A DNA stretch of 7,722 bases from contig CAIXOZ010000007.1 of the NCBI GenBank assembly GCA_903921295.1, positions 1 through 7,722 on the forward strand, in the 5' to 3' direction. A model generated the notes under the pieces. It saw only the letters and a program-made list of their open reading frames with translations, made no database searches and was not told the DNA's origin. This document shows positions 1 to 6,295 of the stretch, one piece after another. The position numbers and the translations under genes are program-made. This DNA is from an uncultured cyanobacterium (lineage in GTDB: Bacteria; Cyanobacteriota; Cyanobacteriia; PCC-6307; Cyanobiaceae). How positions within the stretch are numbered: position 1 is the stretch's first letter; every line of letters begins with the position of its first letter.

Positions 1-1
1 G

Positions 2-718
2 GCCCGTGGGGTCCAGAAGTGGTACCCCAACGGCTTTCATGCCCTGCGCGGCGTCGACCTGACCGTGTACCAGGGCGAGGTGGTGGTGGTGATGGGCCCA
101 TCGGGATCCGGCAAGAGCACCTTCCTGCGCACCTTCAATGCCCTCGAGGATTTTCAGCAGGGCAGCCTGCGGGTCGGAGGCATCACCCTCTCAAACGATC
201 TGCGCCAGATCGATGCCATCCGCCGCGAGGTCGGGATGGTGTTCCAGCAGTTCAACCTGTTTCCCCACCTGAGCGTGCTTGAGAACCTCACCCTGGCGCC
301 GGTGCTGGTGCGTGGAAGGAAGCGCCAGGATGTGGAGGCACAGGCTCGGCAGCTGCTCGAGCGGGTCGGCATCAGCGAGCAGGCCGATAAATTTCCCGGC
401 CAGCTCTCCGGTGGCCAGCAGCAGCGGGTGGCGATCGCCCGATCCCTGTGCATGGAACCGGAGATCCTGCTCTTCGATGAACCGACCAGCGCCCTTGATC
501 CGGAGATGGTGCGTGAGGTGCTGGAGGTGATGCAGACCCTGGCCGCGGACGGGATGACGATGGTGGTGGTCACCCATGAGGTGCGCTTCGCCCGCCAGGT
601 GGCCGACCGGGTGGTGCTGATGGCTGAGGGACAGGTGCTGGAGGAGGCCCCACCGGAGCGCTTCTTCACCAACCCCAGCCACGAGCGCACGCGCCAGTTC
701 CTCAGCCAGATCGCCTGA
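2..718 (+). CDS. Amino acid ABC transporter ATP-binding protein (GlnQ/HisP type), 5' partial
   Basis: ATPase subunit of a polar amino acid importer; it would sit on the cytoplasmic face of the inner membrane and drive a permease fed by a periplasmic binding protein. The frame is open from base 2 (starting ARGVQKWYPNG), so the true start lies left of the window. About 238 residues are visible against a usual 240-250, so only a few residues are missing. An internal GTG at 65 is not the start because the conserved first strand lies upstream of it. Visible motifs, numbered from base 2: Walker A GPSGSGKST (32-40), Q-loop around VFQQFNLFPH, signature LSGGQQQRV (135-143), Walker B ILLFDEP with the catalytic Glu at 160, D-loop SALDPE, and H-loop His192 in VVTHEV. 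The FQQFNLFPHLSVLEN and SALDPEMV stretches are typical of the polar amino acid subfamily. The permease and binding-protein genes, if adjacent, are outside the window. The amino acid transported cannot be told from this subunit. Confidence 0.95.
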   Translation, partial: ARGVQKWYPNGFHALRGVDLTVYQGEVVVVMGPSGSGKSTFLRTFNALEDFQQGSLRVGGITLSNDLRQIDAIRREVGMVFQQFNLFPHLSVLENLTLAPVLVRGRKRQDVEAQARQLLERVGISEQADKFPGQLSGGQQQRVAIARSLCMEPEILLFDEPTSALDPEMVREVLEVMQTLAADGMTMVVVTHEVRFARQVADRVVLMAEGQVLEEAPPERFFTNPSHERTRQFLSQIA

Positions 719-874
719 CCATCAGCGCAATCCTGGAGCCGTTCAGATCCACGGCCCACCGGTGCGGACGGGAGGGGATGCGAGGTTGATCCCTAGAGTC
801 CTGAAGCTTGAATCTCCACCGTCTCAGCACCGGACTCCCGAGCGGGCGGCATCGCCTGCGGCCGATCAGAAATC

Positions 875-898
875 CCGTTTCTGCCTCCGTTTCAGCCT
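875..898. repeat. Tandem 12-base direct repeat, two copies
   Basis: Two adjacent copies of CCGTTTC(T/A)GCCT, at 875-886 and 887-898, match at 11 of 12 positions. The first copy overlaps a 6-bp dyad, CAGAAA (867-872) with TTTCTG (878-883) around a 5-base loop. Both lie 28-60 bases before the ATG of the small gene at 927, so they would fall in its leader or promoter. The copies could be a duplicated protein-binding site or simple slippage. Function is unknown. Confidence 0.4.
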
Positions 899-926
899 GC
901 GAGCCCCCTGAGCACCCTCAGAAACC

Positions 927-1124
927 ATGGTCGATCCCACCCCAAGCCCGGATGCCCTGCCCCAGGCCATGCAGGCCAGCGAACACATTGCAGAGCAGCT
1001 GGGTCGCCTGATTCCCCTGGTGAATGGGGAGCGGCGGGTGGCGCGGGTGGAACGCGGCAACGAAGTCACCGGCCTGCCCTCCTTGCTCAGCTGGGACGAT
1101 GACGGCCAGCTCCACATCGATTGA
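927..1124 (+). CDS. Small conserved-looking protein of unknown function (65 aa)
   Basis: I do not recognise a family. The 65-residue product begins MVDPTPSPDALPQ, has a central stretch likely to be helical (QASEHIAEQLGRLIPLV), then a basic segment around GERRVARVERG, and ends in an acidic tail, DDDGQLHID. There is no signal peptide, membrane segment or cysteine, so a soluble cytoplasmic protein is most likely. The ATG at 927 is preferred because it is the first in frame, but no Shine-Dalgarno sequence precedes it; an internal ATG at 969 is an alternative. It is read as real because the frame is well formed, sits in a gap that nothing else explains, and ends just before a strong hairpin at 1187-1208. 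The antisense frame over the same bases (918-1115) is less protein-like. A promoter resembling TTGATC (786-791), 16 bases, TTGAAT (808-813) is possible but weak. Confidence 0.55.
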   Translation: MVDPTPSPDALPQAMQASEHIAEQLGRLIPLVNGERRVARVERGNEVTGLPSLLSWDDDGQLHID

Positions 1125-1186
1125 GCCGGACCTCGGCGGCCCGTGATGGCCTCAGTCCTTCCCGGACCCCGATGGCGCCTGGCGCC

Positions 1187-1208
1187 GGCGCACCATGCCT
1201 GGTGCGCC
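1187..1208. terminator. Hairpin between convergent genes, probable bidirectional transcription end
   Basis: GGCGCACCA (1187-1195) pairs perfectly with TGGTGCGCC (1200-1208) across a 4-base loop TGCC, giving a 9-bp GC-rich stem. It lies between the end of the small plus-strand gene (1124) and the end of lipA on the minus strand (1214), where a shared terminator is expected. A competing outer pairing, GATGGCGC (1171-1178) with GCGCCATC (1204-1211), is also possible. Neither side has a T-tract, so it is not a textbook intrinsic terminator; it may act as a 3'-end stabiliser or a pause site. Confidence 0.5.
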
Positions 1209-1213
1209 ATCGC

Positions 1214-2125
1214 TCAGTCGGCAGCGTGGTAGCTGCTGCGCACGAGAGGACCGCTGCGCACCTGCTCGAAACCGAGCTCCCGTGCCCGCTCCGCCAGCTC
1301 CTCAAACTCCTCGGGTCTCCAGTAGCGAGCCACCGGAAGATGCGCCAGGGACGGTCGCATGTACTGACCGAGGGTGAGCCTGCGGCATGCGGCGGCCCGT
1401 AGATCGCCCAGGGCAGCGAGCACCTCCTCACGGGTTTCTCCGAGCCCGAGCATCAAACCGGACTTGGTGGGAATGCGGGGCGCCAGTTCGGCGGCTGCCG
1501 CGAGAAGCTCCAGCGAGCGCTGATAGGTGGCGCCGCGTCGCACCTCGCCCTGCAGGCGTTCCACTGTTTCGAGGTTGTGGTTGAAACAGACCGGAGCGGC
1601 GTCAAGCACCTGGTGCAGGCGCTGGCGCTGCAGGGCCCTGGCCGCGGCCAGGTCGCGGCTGCCTCCCCAGAAGTCAGGCGTCAGCACCTCGATCGCCACG
1701 GCGGGGGTGCGGCGGCGGATCGCCGCCATCGCCCCCGTGAACAGGCTGGCGCCGTGGTCGGGGAGGTCGTCGCGGGCGACGGCCGTGAGCACCACGTAGC
1801 GCAGCTCCAGGGCCGCCACCGCTTCCGCCACCCGCTCGGCCTCGCCATGGTCGACCGGAGCAGGCGCCTGCCCCTTCTCCACCTGGCAGAAGGCGCAGCT
1901 GCGGGTGCAGACCGAGCCACCGAGCAGAAAGGTGGCGGTACCGGCGGCGTAGCACTCGCCCCGGTTGGGGCAGCGCCCCTCCTCACAAATGGTGTGCAGG
2001 CGCTGCTGCCGGACCAGGCCCTGGACCCGCTCCAGAGCGGAGGCGGAACCGATCGGGCGGCGCAGCCATTCGGGCAGGCGCTCGGCCGGCGGGATGGCGC
2101 TGTAGCGGCTCTGGGTGGCAGACAT
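1214..2125 (-). CDS. lipA: Lipoyl synthase
   Basis: Radical-SAM enzyme that inserts two sulfur atoms at C6 and C8 of protein-bound octanoyl groups to make lipoyl cofactors, for example on the E2 subunits of 2-oxoacid dehydrogenases and on the glycine-cleavage H protein. The 303-residue length is normal. All family hallmarks are present: the auxiliary cluster motif C-x4-C-x5-C (Cys47, Cys52, Cys58; CEEGRCPNRGEC), the radical-SAM motif CxxxCxxC (Cys73, Cys77, Cys80; CTRSCAFC), the glycine-rich GLMLGLGETREEV stretch, and the C-terminal RSSY (296-299), whose serine contacts the auxiliary cluster in known LipA structures. The start is the ATG at 2125; the Shine-Dalgarno is weak. It follows recR on the same strand after 41 bases, so the two are probably co-transcribed, with the 3' end near the hairpin at 1187-1208. 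Cyanobacteria can carry two lipA genes; whether a second copy exists here cannot be seen. Confidence 0.97.
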   Translation of the reverse strand: MSATQSRYSAIPPAERLPEWLRRPIGSASALERVQGLVRQQRLHTICEEGRCPNRGECYAAGTATFLLGGSVCTRSCAFCQVEKGQAPAPVDHGEAERVAEAVAALELRYVVLTAVARDDLPDHGASLFTGAMAAIRRRTPAVAIEVLTPDFWGGSRDLAAARALQRQRLHQVLDAAPVCFNHNLETVERLQGEVRRGATYQRSLELLAAAAELAPRIPTKSGLMLGLGETREEVLAALGDLRAAACRRLTLGQYMRPSLAHLPVARYWRPEEFEELAERARELGFEQVRSGPLVRSSYHAAD

Positions 2126-2166
2126 CGGCGGAAGGATCTGGACCGGTGAAGGCGATGGGGAAGAAC

Positions 2167-2769
2167 TCAGGGATCCACCTGGCGACGCCCCTCCAGGGCC
2201 CGGGCCAGGGTGACCTCGTCGGCGTATTCCAGCTCGCTGCCCACGGGCAGGCCGTAGGCGATGCGGCTGACCTCGGTGAAGGGCCGCAGCAGCCTGGCCA
2301 GGTAGAGGCTTGTGGTGTCACCCTCGACGCTGGGCGTCAGGGCCAGGATCACCTCCTGAATGCCTTCGCGATCGACGCGACCGACCAGGGGCCGGATCTG
2401 CAGCAGGTCGGGACCGATCCCATCCATCGGCGAGATCAGGCCGCCCAGCACGTGGTACGTACCCTTGTATTCGCGGGTCCGCTCCATCGCCAGCAGATCG
2501 CGGGAATCGGCCACCACGCAGATCTGGCCGTTGTGGCGATCGGCATTGGCACAGATCTCGCACACCGGCTCGGCCGAGAGGTGGAAGCACTCCTGGCACT
2601 GTCCCACCTGGCTGCGGGCCTGCAGCAGGGCCTCGGCGAAAGCCTGGATCTGCTCCGGCGGCTGCCTCAGCACATGCAAAGCGAGCCGCTGCGCGGTGCG
2701 GGGGCCGATGCCGGGCAGGCGCTCGAACTGATCGATCAGCCGGGCCAGAGGTCGGGTGAAGCCGCTCAG
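2167..2769 (-). CDS. recR: Recombination protein RecR (non-canonical start)
   Basis: Acts with RecF and RecO to load RecA onto SSB-coated gapped DNA. Numbering from a CTG at 2769 gives 200 residues, the usual RecR length. The helix-hairpin-helix LPGIGPRTAQRLALH is at 18-32, the zinc site C-x2-C-x8-C-x2-C at Cys58, 61, 70 and 73, and the Toprim domain runs from about 79 (ICVVADSRDLLAMERT, YHVLGGLISPMDGIGP, EVILALTPSVEGDTT). The C-terminus has the typical RIAYGLPVGSELEYADEVTL. The position after VV in the first Toprim strand is Ala, where Escherichia coli has Glu; this may be normal in cyanobacteria. The first ATG, GTG or TTG in frame after the upstream TAG (2796-2794) is a TTG at 2679, which would delete the DNA-binding hairpin. 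I therefore place the start at CTG 2769; ATT at 2793 is an alternative. It leads an apparent operon with lipA and is divergent from psbP. Confidence 0.93.
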   Translation of the reverse strand: MSGFTRPLARLIDQFERLPGIGPRTAQRLALHVLRQPPEQIQAFAEALLQARSQVGQCQECFHLSAEPVCEICANADRHNGQICVVADSRDLLAMERTREYKGTYHVLGGLISPMDGIGPDLLQIRPLVGRVDREGIQEVILALTPSVEGDTTSLYLARLLRPFTEVSRIAYGLPVGSELEYADEVTLARALEGRRQVDP

Positions 2770-2837
2770 GGCCTTGGCGCAAGTGACAGGAATCTAGGGG
2801 GGCTCCCAGCGGCAGCGGTCGGCCAGTGACAATGCAT
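2766..2837 (-). other. Possible 23-codon leader frame overlapping the recR start
   Basis: An ATG at 2837 on the minus strand opens a 23-codon frame (MHCHWPTAAAGSPP...) that stops with TGA at 2768-2766. The TGA shares two bases with the CTG at 2769-2767 proposed as the recR start, giving CTGA, the same geometry as the ATGA overlaps used in translational coupling. There is no clear Shine-Dalgarno for the leader and its sequence resembles nothing I know. It could easily be chance; it is listed because recR otherwise lacks a normal start. Confidence 0.2.
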
Positions 2838-2840
2838 GCA
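2833..2840. promoter_or_regulatory. Palindrome in the recR/psbP divergent promoter region
   Basis: TGCATGCA is a perfect 8-base palindrome, 20 bases before the psbP ATG and about 65 bases before the proposed recR start. The gap must hold the promoters for both directions, but I see no good -35/-10 pair for either. The site could be an operator or coincidence. Confidence 0.25.
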
Positions 2841-2860
2841 GTCGCGTGGCTCCCAGGCCG

Positions 2861-3442
2861 ATGCCCCTCCCCTCCTCACGCTCCGTCGGACAGCGCCTGC
2901 GCCAGGCGGGGCTGGGTGCCCTGCTCAGCCTGGTGCTGGTGATCAGCCTGGTGGGGTGCAGCGCCGCCGCCGCCGGCCTCAACTCCTACGCCAGCCCGGA
3001 TGGGCGCTACGTCTTCCTGTATCCCACCGGCTGGGTGCGGGCCGCCGTCAGCGGTGGTCCGGAGCTGGTCTTCCACGACCTGATCAACAGCGACGAAACC
3101 CTGAGCCTGGTGATCACCGAGGTCAACCCGGACCGCGATCTCTCCAGCCTCGGGAGCGCCGTGGCCGTGGGTGAAACCCTGCGCCGCACGGCGATCGCCC
3201 CGGAGGGCAGCGGTCGGGTGGCCGAACTGATCGAAGCCCGGGAGCGCCAGGCCGGCAACCGCACCTTCTACGACCTCGAATACAGCGTCCATCTCGCTGA
3301 CCGCGACCGCCATGAACTGGCGACCGTGGTGGTCGATCGTGGCCGGCTGTACACCCTGGCCGCCAGCACCAATGAAGCCCGCTGGTCGCGGGTGAAGGAG
3401 CTGTTCGAGCGGGTGGTCACCTCGTTCACCTTCCAGATCTGA
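2861..3442 (+). CDS. psbP: PsbP-family photosystem II lipoprotein (CyanoP)
   Basis: Thylakoid-lumen lipoprotein of the CyanoP/PsbP family, associated with photosystem II and implicated in its assembly; it marks the host as an oxygenic phototroph. From the ATG at 2861 it has 193 residues. A basic N-terminus and hydrophobic stretch (about 18-31) end in the lipobox LVGC with Cys33 as the lipidation site, leaving a mature chain of 161 residues, typical of CyanoP. The mature part carries the family pattern: an early SYASPDGRYVFLYPTGWV block, then ELVFHDLINSDETLSLVITEV, later FYDLEYSVHLADR and HELATVVVDRGRLYTLAASTNEARW, ending VVTSFTFQI. A GTG at 2846 in the same frame would add five residues but lacks support. 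No strong Shine-Dalgarno precedes the ATG. It is divergent from recR and followed after 20 bases by the oxidoreductase, with which it may be co-transcribed. Confidence 0.93.
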   Translation: MPLPSSRSVGQRLRQAGLGALLSLVLVISLVGCSAAAAGLNSYASPDGRYVFLYPTGWVRAAVSGGPELVFHDLINSDETLSLVITEVNPDRDLSSLGSAVAVGETLRRTAIAPEGSGRVAELIEARERQAGNRTFYDLEYSVHLADRDRHELATVVVDRGRLYTLAASTNEARWSRVKELFERVVTSFTFQI

Positions 3443-3462
3443 GGCCGATCGCGGCGCCGCCG

Positions 3463-4545
3463 ATGACGACCGGAGGCGATGCGGTAGTGATCGGCGGGGG
3501 CCTGGCCGGCAGCCTGGCCGCCCTGGCCCTGGCGGAGCGGGGTTGGCGTGTGCACCAGCTGGTCGCTTCGACGCCCCTGGCCGATGCCACGGCCCTCAGC
3601 TATGGGGGCGTGGCCTGGTGGAGCGGTCCGCCGGGGCCGTTGGGGCGATTGATGCGTGGCGCCCCCGGGCAGTGGCGGCACTGGCAGCGCCGGTATGGCG
3701 ATCTGGGCTGGCGACGCTGCCGGCTGCGCCTGCATGGAGGCGGAGGCTCCGGCTGGGAACGGATCCGGCCATGGCGGTTCTCGCGGGTCGATGCCAGGGT
3801 TCTGCAGCGGACCCTGCCGGCGGTGCTCAGGACTGCCGGTGTGGAGAGGATCGAATGCGAGCCCCTGGGGCCCCTGCAGCTCCAGCGTCGACCCGTTCCC
3901 GGGAACGACGCAGGCCTGAGCCTGGAACTCCCCGGAGCCAGGACCCTCAACACCGATCGGGTGGTGCTGGCGGCCGGAGCCGGGTGCCGCTCGCTGTGGC
4001 CCTCGCTGACGCCGAGTCTTCGCCGCAGCTGGGCCGGGGTTCTGACCGTGGCCCAACGGCCTGCCGGGCTGCCCGGCGATCGGATCTGGCTGCCCCGGCA
4101 GTGGCAGCGACCGGCGCTGGAACGGCAGGCCCCGTCGCTGACGGCATGCGCATGGATCGTCGATCCCGGCCTGGCGCCGTGGGGCGATGGGGTCGTGATT
4201 GGTCAGATCAGCCTGGTGAACCCTGAACCGACACCTGGCCCAGCTCCGGAGCCGGGCCTGATGGAGCAGCGCCTGCGCTGCCAGCTGGCCTCCTGGGATC
4301 CGGAGCTGGCGACCCTTGCGGCCCCCTACCGCCAGACGGCCGTGGCCTTCAGCAGCGATGGCCTGCCCCTGGTGGGCCCGCTTCCAGAGCAGCCGGGCCT
4401 CTGGCTGTTCACGGGCTTCAGTGGTGCCTTCAGCCAGGTGCCGGTGCTGGCGCCGCTGCTGGCCGAGAGCCTGGAACGCTCGCTCACAGGCTCGGCCGTT
4501 GCAGCGGTGGCTCCCCTGGCCAGCCTCGGAGTGCTGCCGCGCTGA
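3463..4545 (+). CDS. FAD-dependent oxidoreductase, DAO (glycine/D-amino acid oxidase-like) family
   Basis: Predicted soluble flavoprotein of 360 residues, a normal DAO-family length. The N-terminal dinucleotide-binding fold is clear: a beta strand AVVIGGG, then G11-x-G13-x-x-G16 in a GGGLAGSLAALALAERG helix. RVVLAAGAG in the middle is the second FAD-contact strand. The C-terminus has the DAO signature SSDGLPLVGP (297-306), followed by GLWLFTGFSGAFSQVPVLAPLLAE, which packs on the flavin. The family oxidises amines or amino acids to imines, reducing FAD, often with oxygen as acceptor. Nothing here fixes the substrate; a ThiO-like glycine oxidase is one possibility, but no thiamin gene is adjacent. 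The ATG at 3463 is 20 bases after psbP ends and has no obvious Shine-Dalgarno, suggesting readthrough from psbP. The long antisense frame over this gene carries no motifs. Confidence 0.85.
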   Translation: MTTGGDAVVIGGGLAGSLAALALAERGWRVHQLVASTPLADATALSYGGVAWWSGPPGPLGRLMRGAPGQWRHWQRRYGDLGWRRCRLRLHGGGGSGWERIRPWRFSRVDARVLQRTLPAVLRTAGVERIECEPLGPLQLQRRPVPGNDAGLSLELPGARTLNTDRVVLAAGAGCRSLWPSLTPSLRRSWAGVLTVAQRPAGLPGDRIWLPRQWQRPALERQAPSLTACAWIVDPGLAPWGDGVVIGQISLVNPEPTPGPAPEPGLMEQRLRCQLASWDPELATLAAPYRQTAVAFSSDGLPLVGPLPEQPGLWLFTGFSGAFSQVPVLAPLLAESLERSLTGSAVAAVAPLASLGVLPR

Positions 4546-4627
4546 AACCTCCACCGCCTGGGCCCTGTGGTGGCGCTCTGGTGTGCAACGGATCGTGGCA
4601 AATGTGGCCGAGGCGGGTGGCTTGATC

Positions 4628-4631
4628 AGGA
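4628..4631 (+). promoter_or_regulatory. Ribosome binding site deciding the MgtC-like start
   Basis: AGGA lies 7 bases before the ATG at 4639, the only well-placed Shine-Dalgarno among the plus-strand genes here. It supports that ATG over a GTG at 4567 in the same frame, whose extra 24 residues are unlike a membrane-protein N-terminus. Confidence 0.6.
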
Positions 4632-4638
4632 TGAAGCC

Positions 4639-5151
4639 ATGACCGTTCTCGATCTGCAGCCGGATCTGGATGCGCTCCTGCGCATGGGTCTGGCGGTGCT
4701 CTGCGCCCTGGCCGTCGGCCTCAACCGTGCCCACCACGGCACGACACCCCATCCGAACCGGCTGCGGGTGCATGTGCTGGTCGGCCTCAGCGCCTGTCTG
4801 CTGGTGCTGGCAGCCGGCCACGACCCCAATTCCCGCAGCCGCGCCATCCAGGGGGTGGCCACCGGAGTGGGCTTCCTCGGGGCCGGCGAAATCCTGGTGC
4901 CCCCCGGCAACGGCCGCGACAGGACCCCGGAGGTGCGGGGACTCACCAGCGCCGCCTCGATCTGGTTCACCGCCGCCCTCGGGGTGAGCGTGGCCGCCTC
5001 CACCCCCACCCTGGCCTTTCTGGCCCTGCTGCTGGCCCTGGTCACCCTCACCCGCACCCAGGGCGTCGGCGGCGCCAGTGCGGCCCAGGCGAGGCTCGAG
5101 CCCCAGGAGCAGGACGAAAGGCCACCGCCATCCGCCCCCCCACAGGCCTGA
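4639..5151 (+). CDS. MgtC/SapB-family inner membrane protein
   Basis: Integral membrane protein of 170 residues matching the MgtC/SapB domain. Predicted membrane segments are at about 14-28 (MGLAVLCALAVGLNR begins the first), 46-60 (VHVLVGLSACLLVLAA), 70-90 (GVATGVGFLGAGEILV) and, after the VRGLTSAASIWFTAALGVSVA motif, one or two more up to about 142. The GVGFLGAG and RGLTSAASIW blocks are the family's most recognisable parts. The first loop reads GLNRAHHG where many family members have GLERE. The C-terminal 30 residues are a low-complexity soluble tail rich in Ala, Gln, Glu and Pro, with no ACT-like domain as in Salmonella MgtC. In pathogens MgtC helps growth in low magnesium and restrains the F-ATPase; the role of short cyanobacterial homologues is not established. 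It is preceded by a 93-base gap after the oxidoreductase and converges with the LCP gene 20 bases away. Confidence 0.82.
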   Translation: MTVLDLQPDLDALLRMGLAVLCALAVGLNRAHHGTTPHPNRLRVHVLVGLSACLLVLAAGHDPNSRSRAIQGVATGVGFLGAGEILVPPGNGRDRTPEVRGLTSAASIWFTAALGVSVAASTPTLAFLALLLALVTLTRTQGVGGASAAQARLEPQEQDERPPPSAPPQA

Positions 5152-5171
5152 TTCCCTGCCCGAGGCACGCC

Positions 5172-6113
5172 TCAGAAGAGGAAGCGATCCCGGTTCGGAT
5201 CGGAACCGGTACCGACGGTGCGACGGTTGGAGGGCGGCGACGTTGCCGGGTCCGCGGACTCCGGAGCCGGCCAGATCGCATCCCAGTAACTGATGCCGTT
5301 GCGGTAGGTGGGGGTCCCCTCAAGACGATGGGTCTGGAGCCTGGTGCCGCTGATCGCCGTCACCAGTCCGCCGACCTCCATCGGGCCGAGATCGGTGCGG
5401 AGATCCTTGCCGGCCGCCGAAAGCAGCATCGGCAGCTTGACGAGCTCGGAGGGCTGGGAGAGCTTCTTCACCAGCGCCTGCAACGCCAGCTTCTGACGTT
5501 CCAGCCGGCCGATGTCACCCAGTTCGTCGTGGCGGAAGCGCAGGAAGCCCTCAAGTTCCTTGCCCTTGAGCAGCTGCGGGCCGGGCTGAAGATCGATGTA
5601 GAGACCCTGGGAACGGTCGGTATAGGCCATGCGCTTGGGCACATTCACGATGATGCCGCCGCTGGCATCGGCCATGCGTCGGATCGCGGCCAGGTTGATC
5701 AGCACGTGATGCTGGATCGGACGGCCCATGTGCCGGCTGAGCTCCTCCTTGACCGCCTCCGGTCCTCCGAGGCTGTACAGCGCGTTGATCTTCTGGGGAC
5801 CAAAGCGTGGTGACTCGATGTAGGTGTCACGGGGGATCTGAGTGACCTGGGTGACACCATCACGGACCCGGAGCACCGTGATCACGTCGGTGTTACCGCC
5901 GCCGACATCGGTGCCCAGCACCACGATGTCCTGACTGGCGATCCCGACCCAGCGGCTGAACGGATTGACCAGGGCATCGGTCGGCCCGAACCTCTCCCCG
6001 CGCAGGAGGCGGGACAGGGGGGCGGAGAGGAGCAACCCAGACCCGAGACCGGCAAGGATGGCCAGCAGGATCGAAGGAAGGCGCCGACGCCGAGGAGCGG
6101 CTGAAAGGGTCAT
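5172..6113 (-). CDS. LytR-CpsA-Psr (LCP) family cell-envelope protein
   Basis: LCP enzymes transfer polyprenyl-pyrophosphate-linked glycopolymers onto peptidoglycan or other acceptors on the outer face of the plasma membrane. From the ATG at 6113 there are 313 residues: a basic tail (RRRR at 8-11), one transmembrane helix (about 12-33), then the LCP domain. Visible motifs are LGTD (66-69), NTDVI (74-78), IPRDTY (93-98, with the conserved Arg-Asp), KINALYSLGG (107-116), RFRHD (191-195) and GDIGRLERQ (198-206), together the family's phosphate- and metal-binding set. The last 45 residues are Pro/Ser/Arg-rich and end DRFLF. A TTG at 6122 would add three residues. The minus-strand CATAAG at 6128-6123, preceded by TG one base away, resembles an extended -10 box very close to the start, which would give an almost leaderless message; this is weak. 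The gene converges with the MgtC-like gene with no clear terminator in the 20-base gap. Confidence 0.9.
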   Translation of the reverse strand: MTLSAAPRRRRLPSILLAILAGLGSGLLLSAPLSRLLRGERFGPTDALVNPFSRWVGIASQDIVVLGTDVGGGNTDVITVLRVRDGVTQVTQIPRDTYIESPRFGPQKINALYSLGGPEAVKEELSRHMGRPIQHHVLINLAAIRRMADASGGIIVNVPKRMAYTDRSQGLYIDLQPGPQLLKGKELEGFLRFRHDELGDIGRLERQKLALQALVKKLSQPSELVKLPMLLSAAGKDLRTDLGPMEVGGLVTAISGTRLQTHRLEGTPTYRNGISYWDAIWPAPESADPATSPPSNRRTVGTGSDPNRDRFLF

Positions 6114-6295
6114 TGGGCTCAACTTATGGCATGAAGCCGACCTGTTCCTGTGCCGCAGGGAACCGGGGCTCGCGCAGGGCTGGCGACTGCCGCGCTGCCA
6201 CGGCCCGGCGCCCGCTTCATCCGGTCATGCGCCTTGGCTGCCTGCTGCCACCGCCCGTTCGCCACAGACCACCGCAGCCTGTAACGCCGCAGCGT

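Noticed and set aside
431..438. GCGATCGC octamers (also at 3191-3198) as HIP1 repeats
   Set aside because: Only two exact copies occur in 7.7 kb, both inside coding sequence. That is slightly more than chance at this GC content but far below the density of HIP1-rich cyanobacteria.
757..764. CACCGGTG palindrome after the importer gene
   Set aside because: An isolated 8-base palindrome with no extension or partner site; it could easily be chance.
1577..2149. A 190-codon plus-strand frame opposite lipA
   Set aside because: lipA on the other strand has all of its cluster-binding cysteines; this frame is Gly/Ala/Arg-rich shadow sequence.
2146..2829. A 227-codon plus-strand frame opposite recR
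   Set aside because: It is the antisense shadow of recR, low in motif content, and spans the recR/psbP promoter region.
3268..4821. A 517-codon open frame on the minus strand opposite the oxidoreductase, the end of psbP and the start of the MgtC-like gene
   Set aside because: It is Gln/Pro/Arg/His-rich with no recognisable motif and lies antisense to genes with clear family signatures. Long antisense frames are expected in GC-rich coding DNA.
5162..5173. GAGGC/GCCTC dyad between the MgtC-like and LCP genes as a terminator
   Set aside because: The usable stem is only 4 bp with a 4-base loop, has no T-tract, and overlaps the LCP stop codon.
5328..5813. A 161-codon plus-strand frame opposite the LCP gene
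   Set aside because: It is antisense to a complete LCP domain and has no motif of its own.
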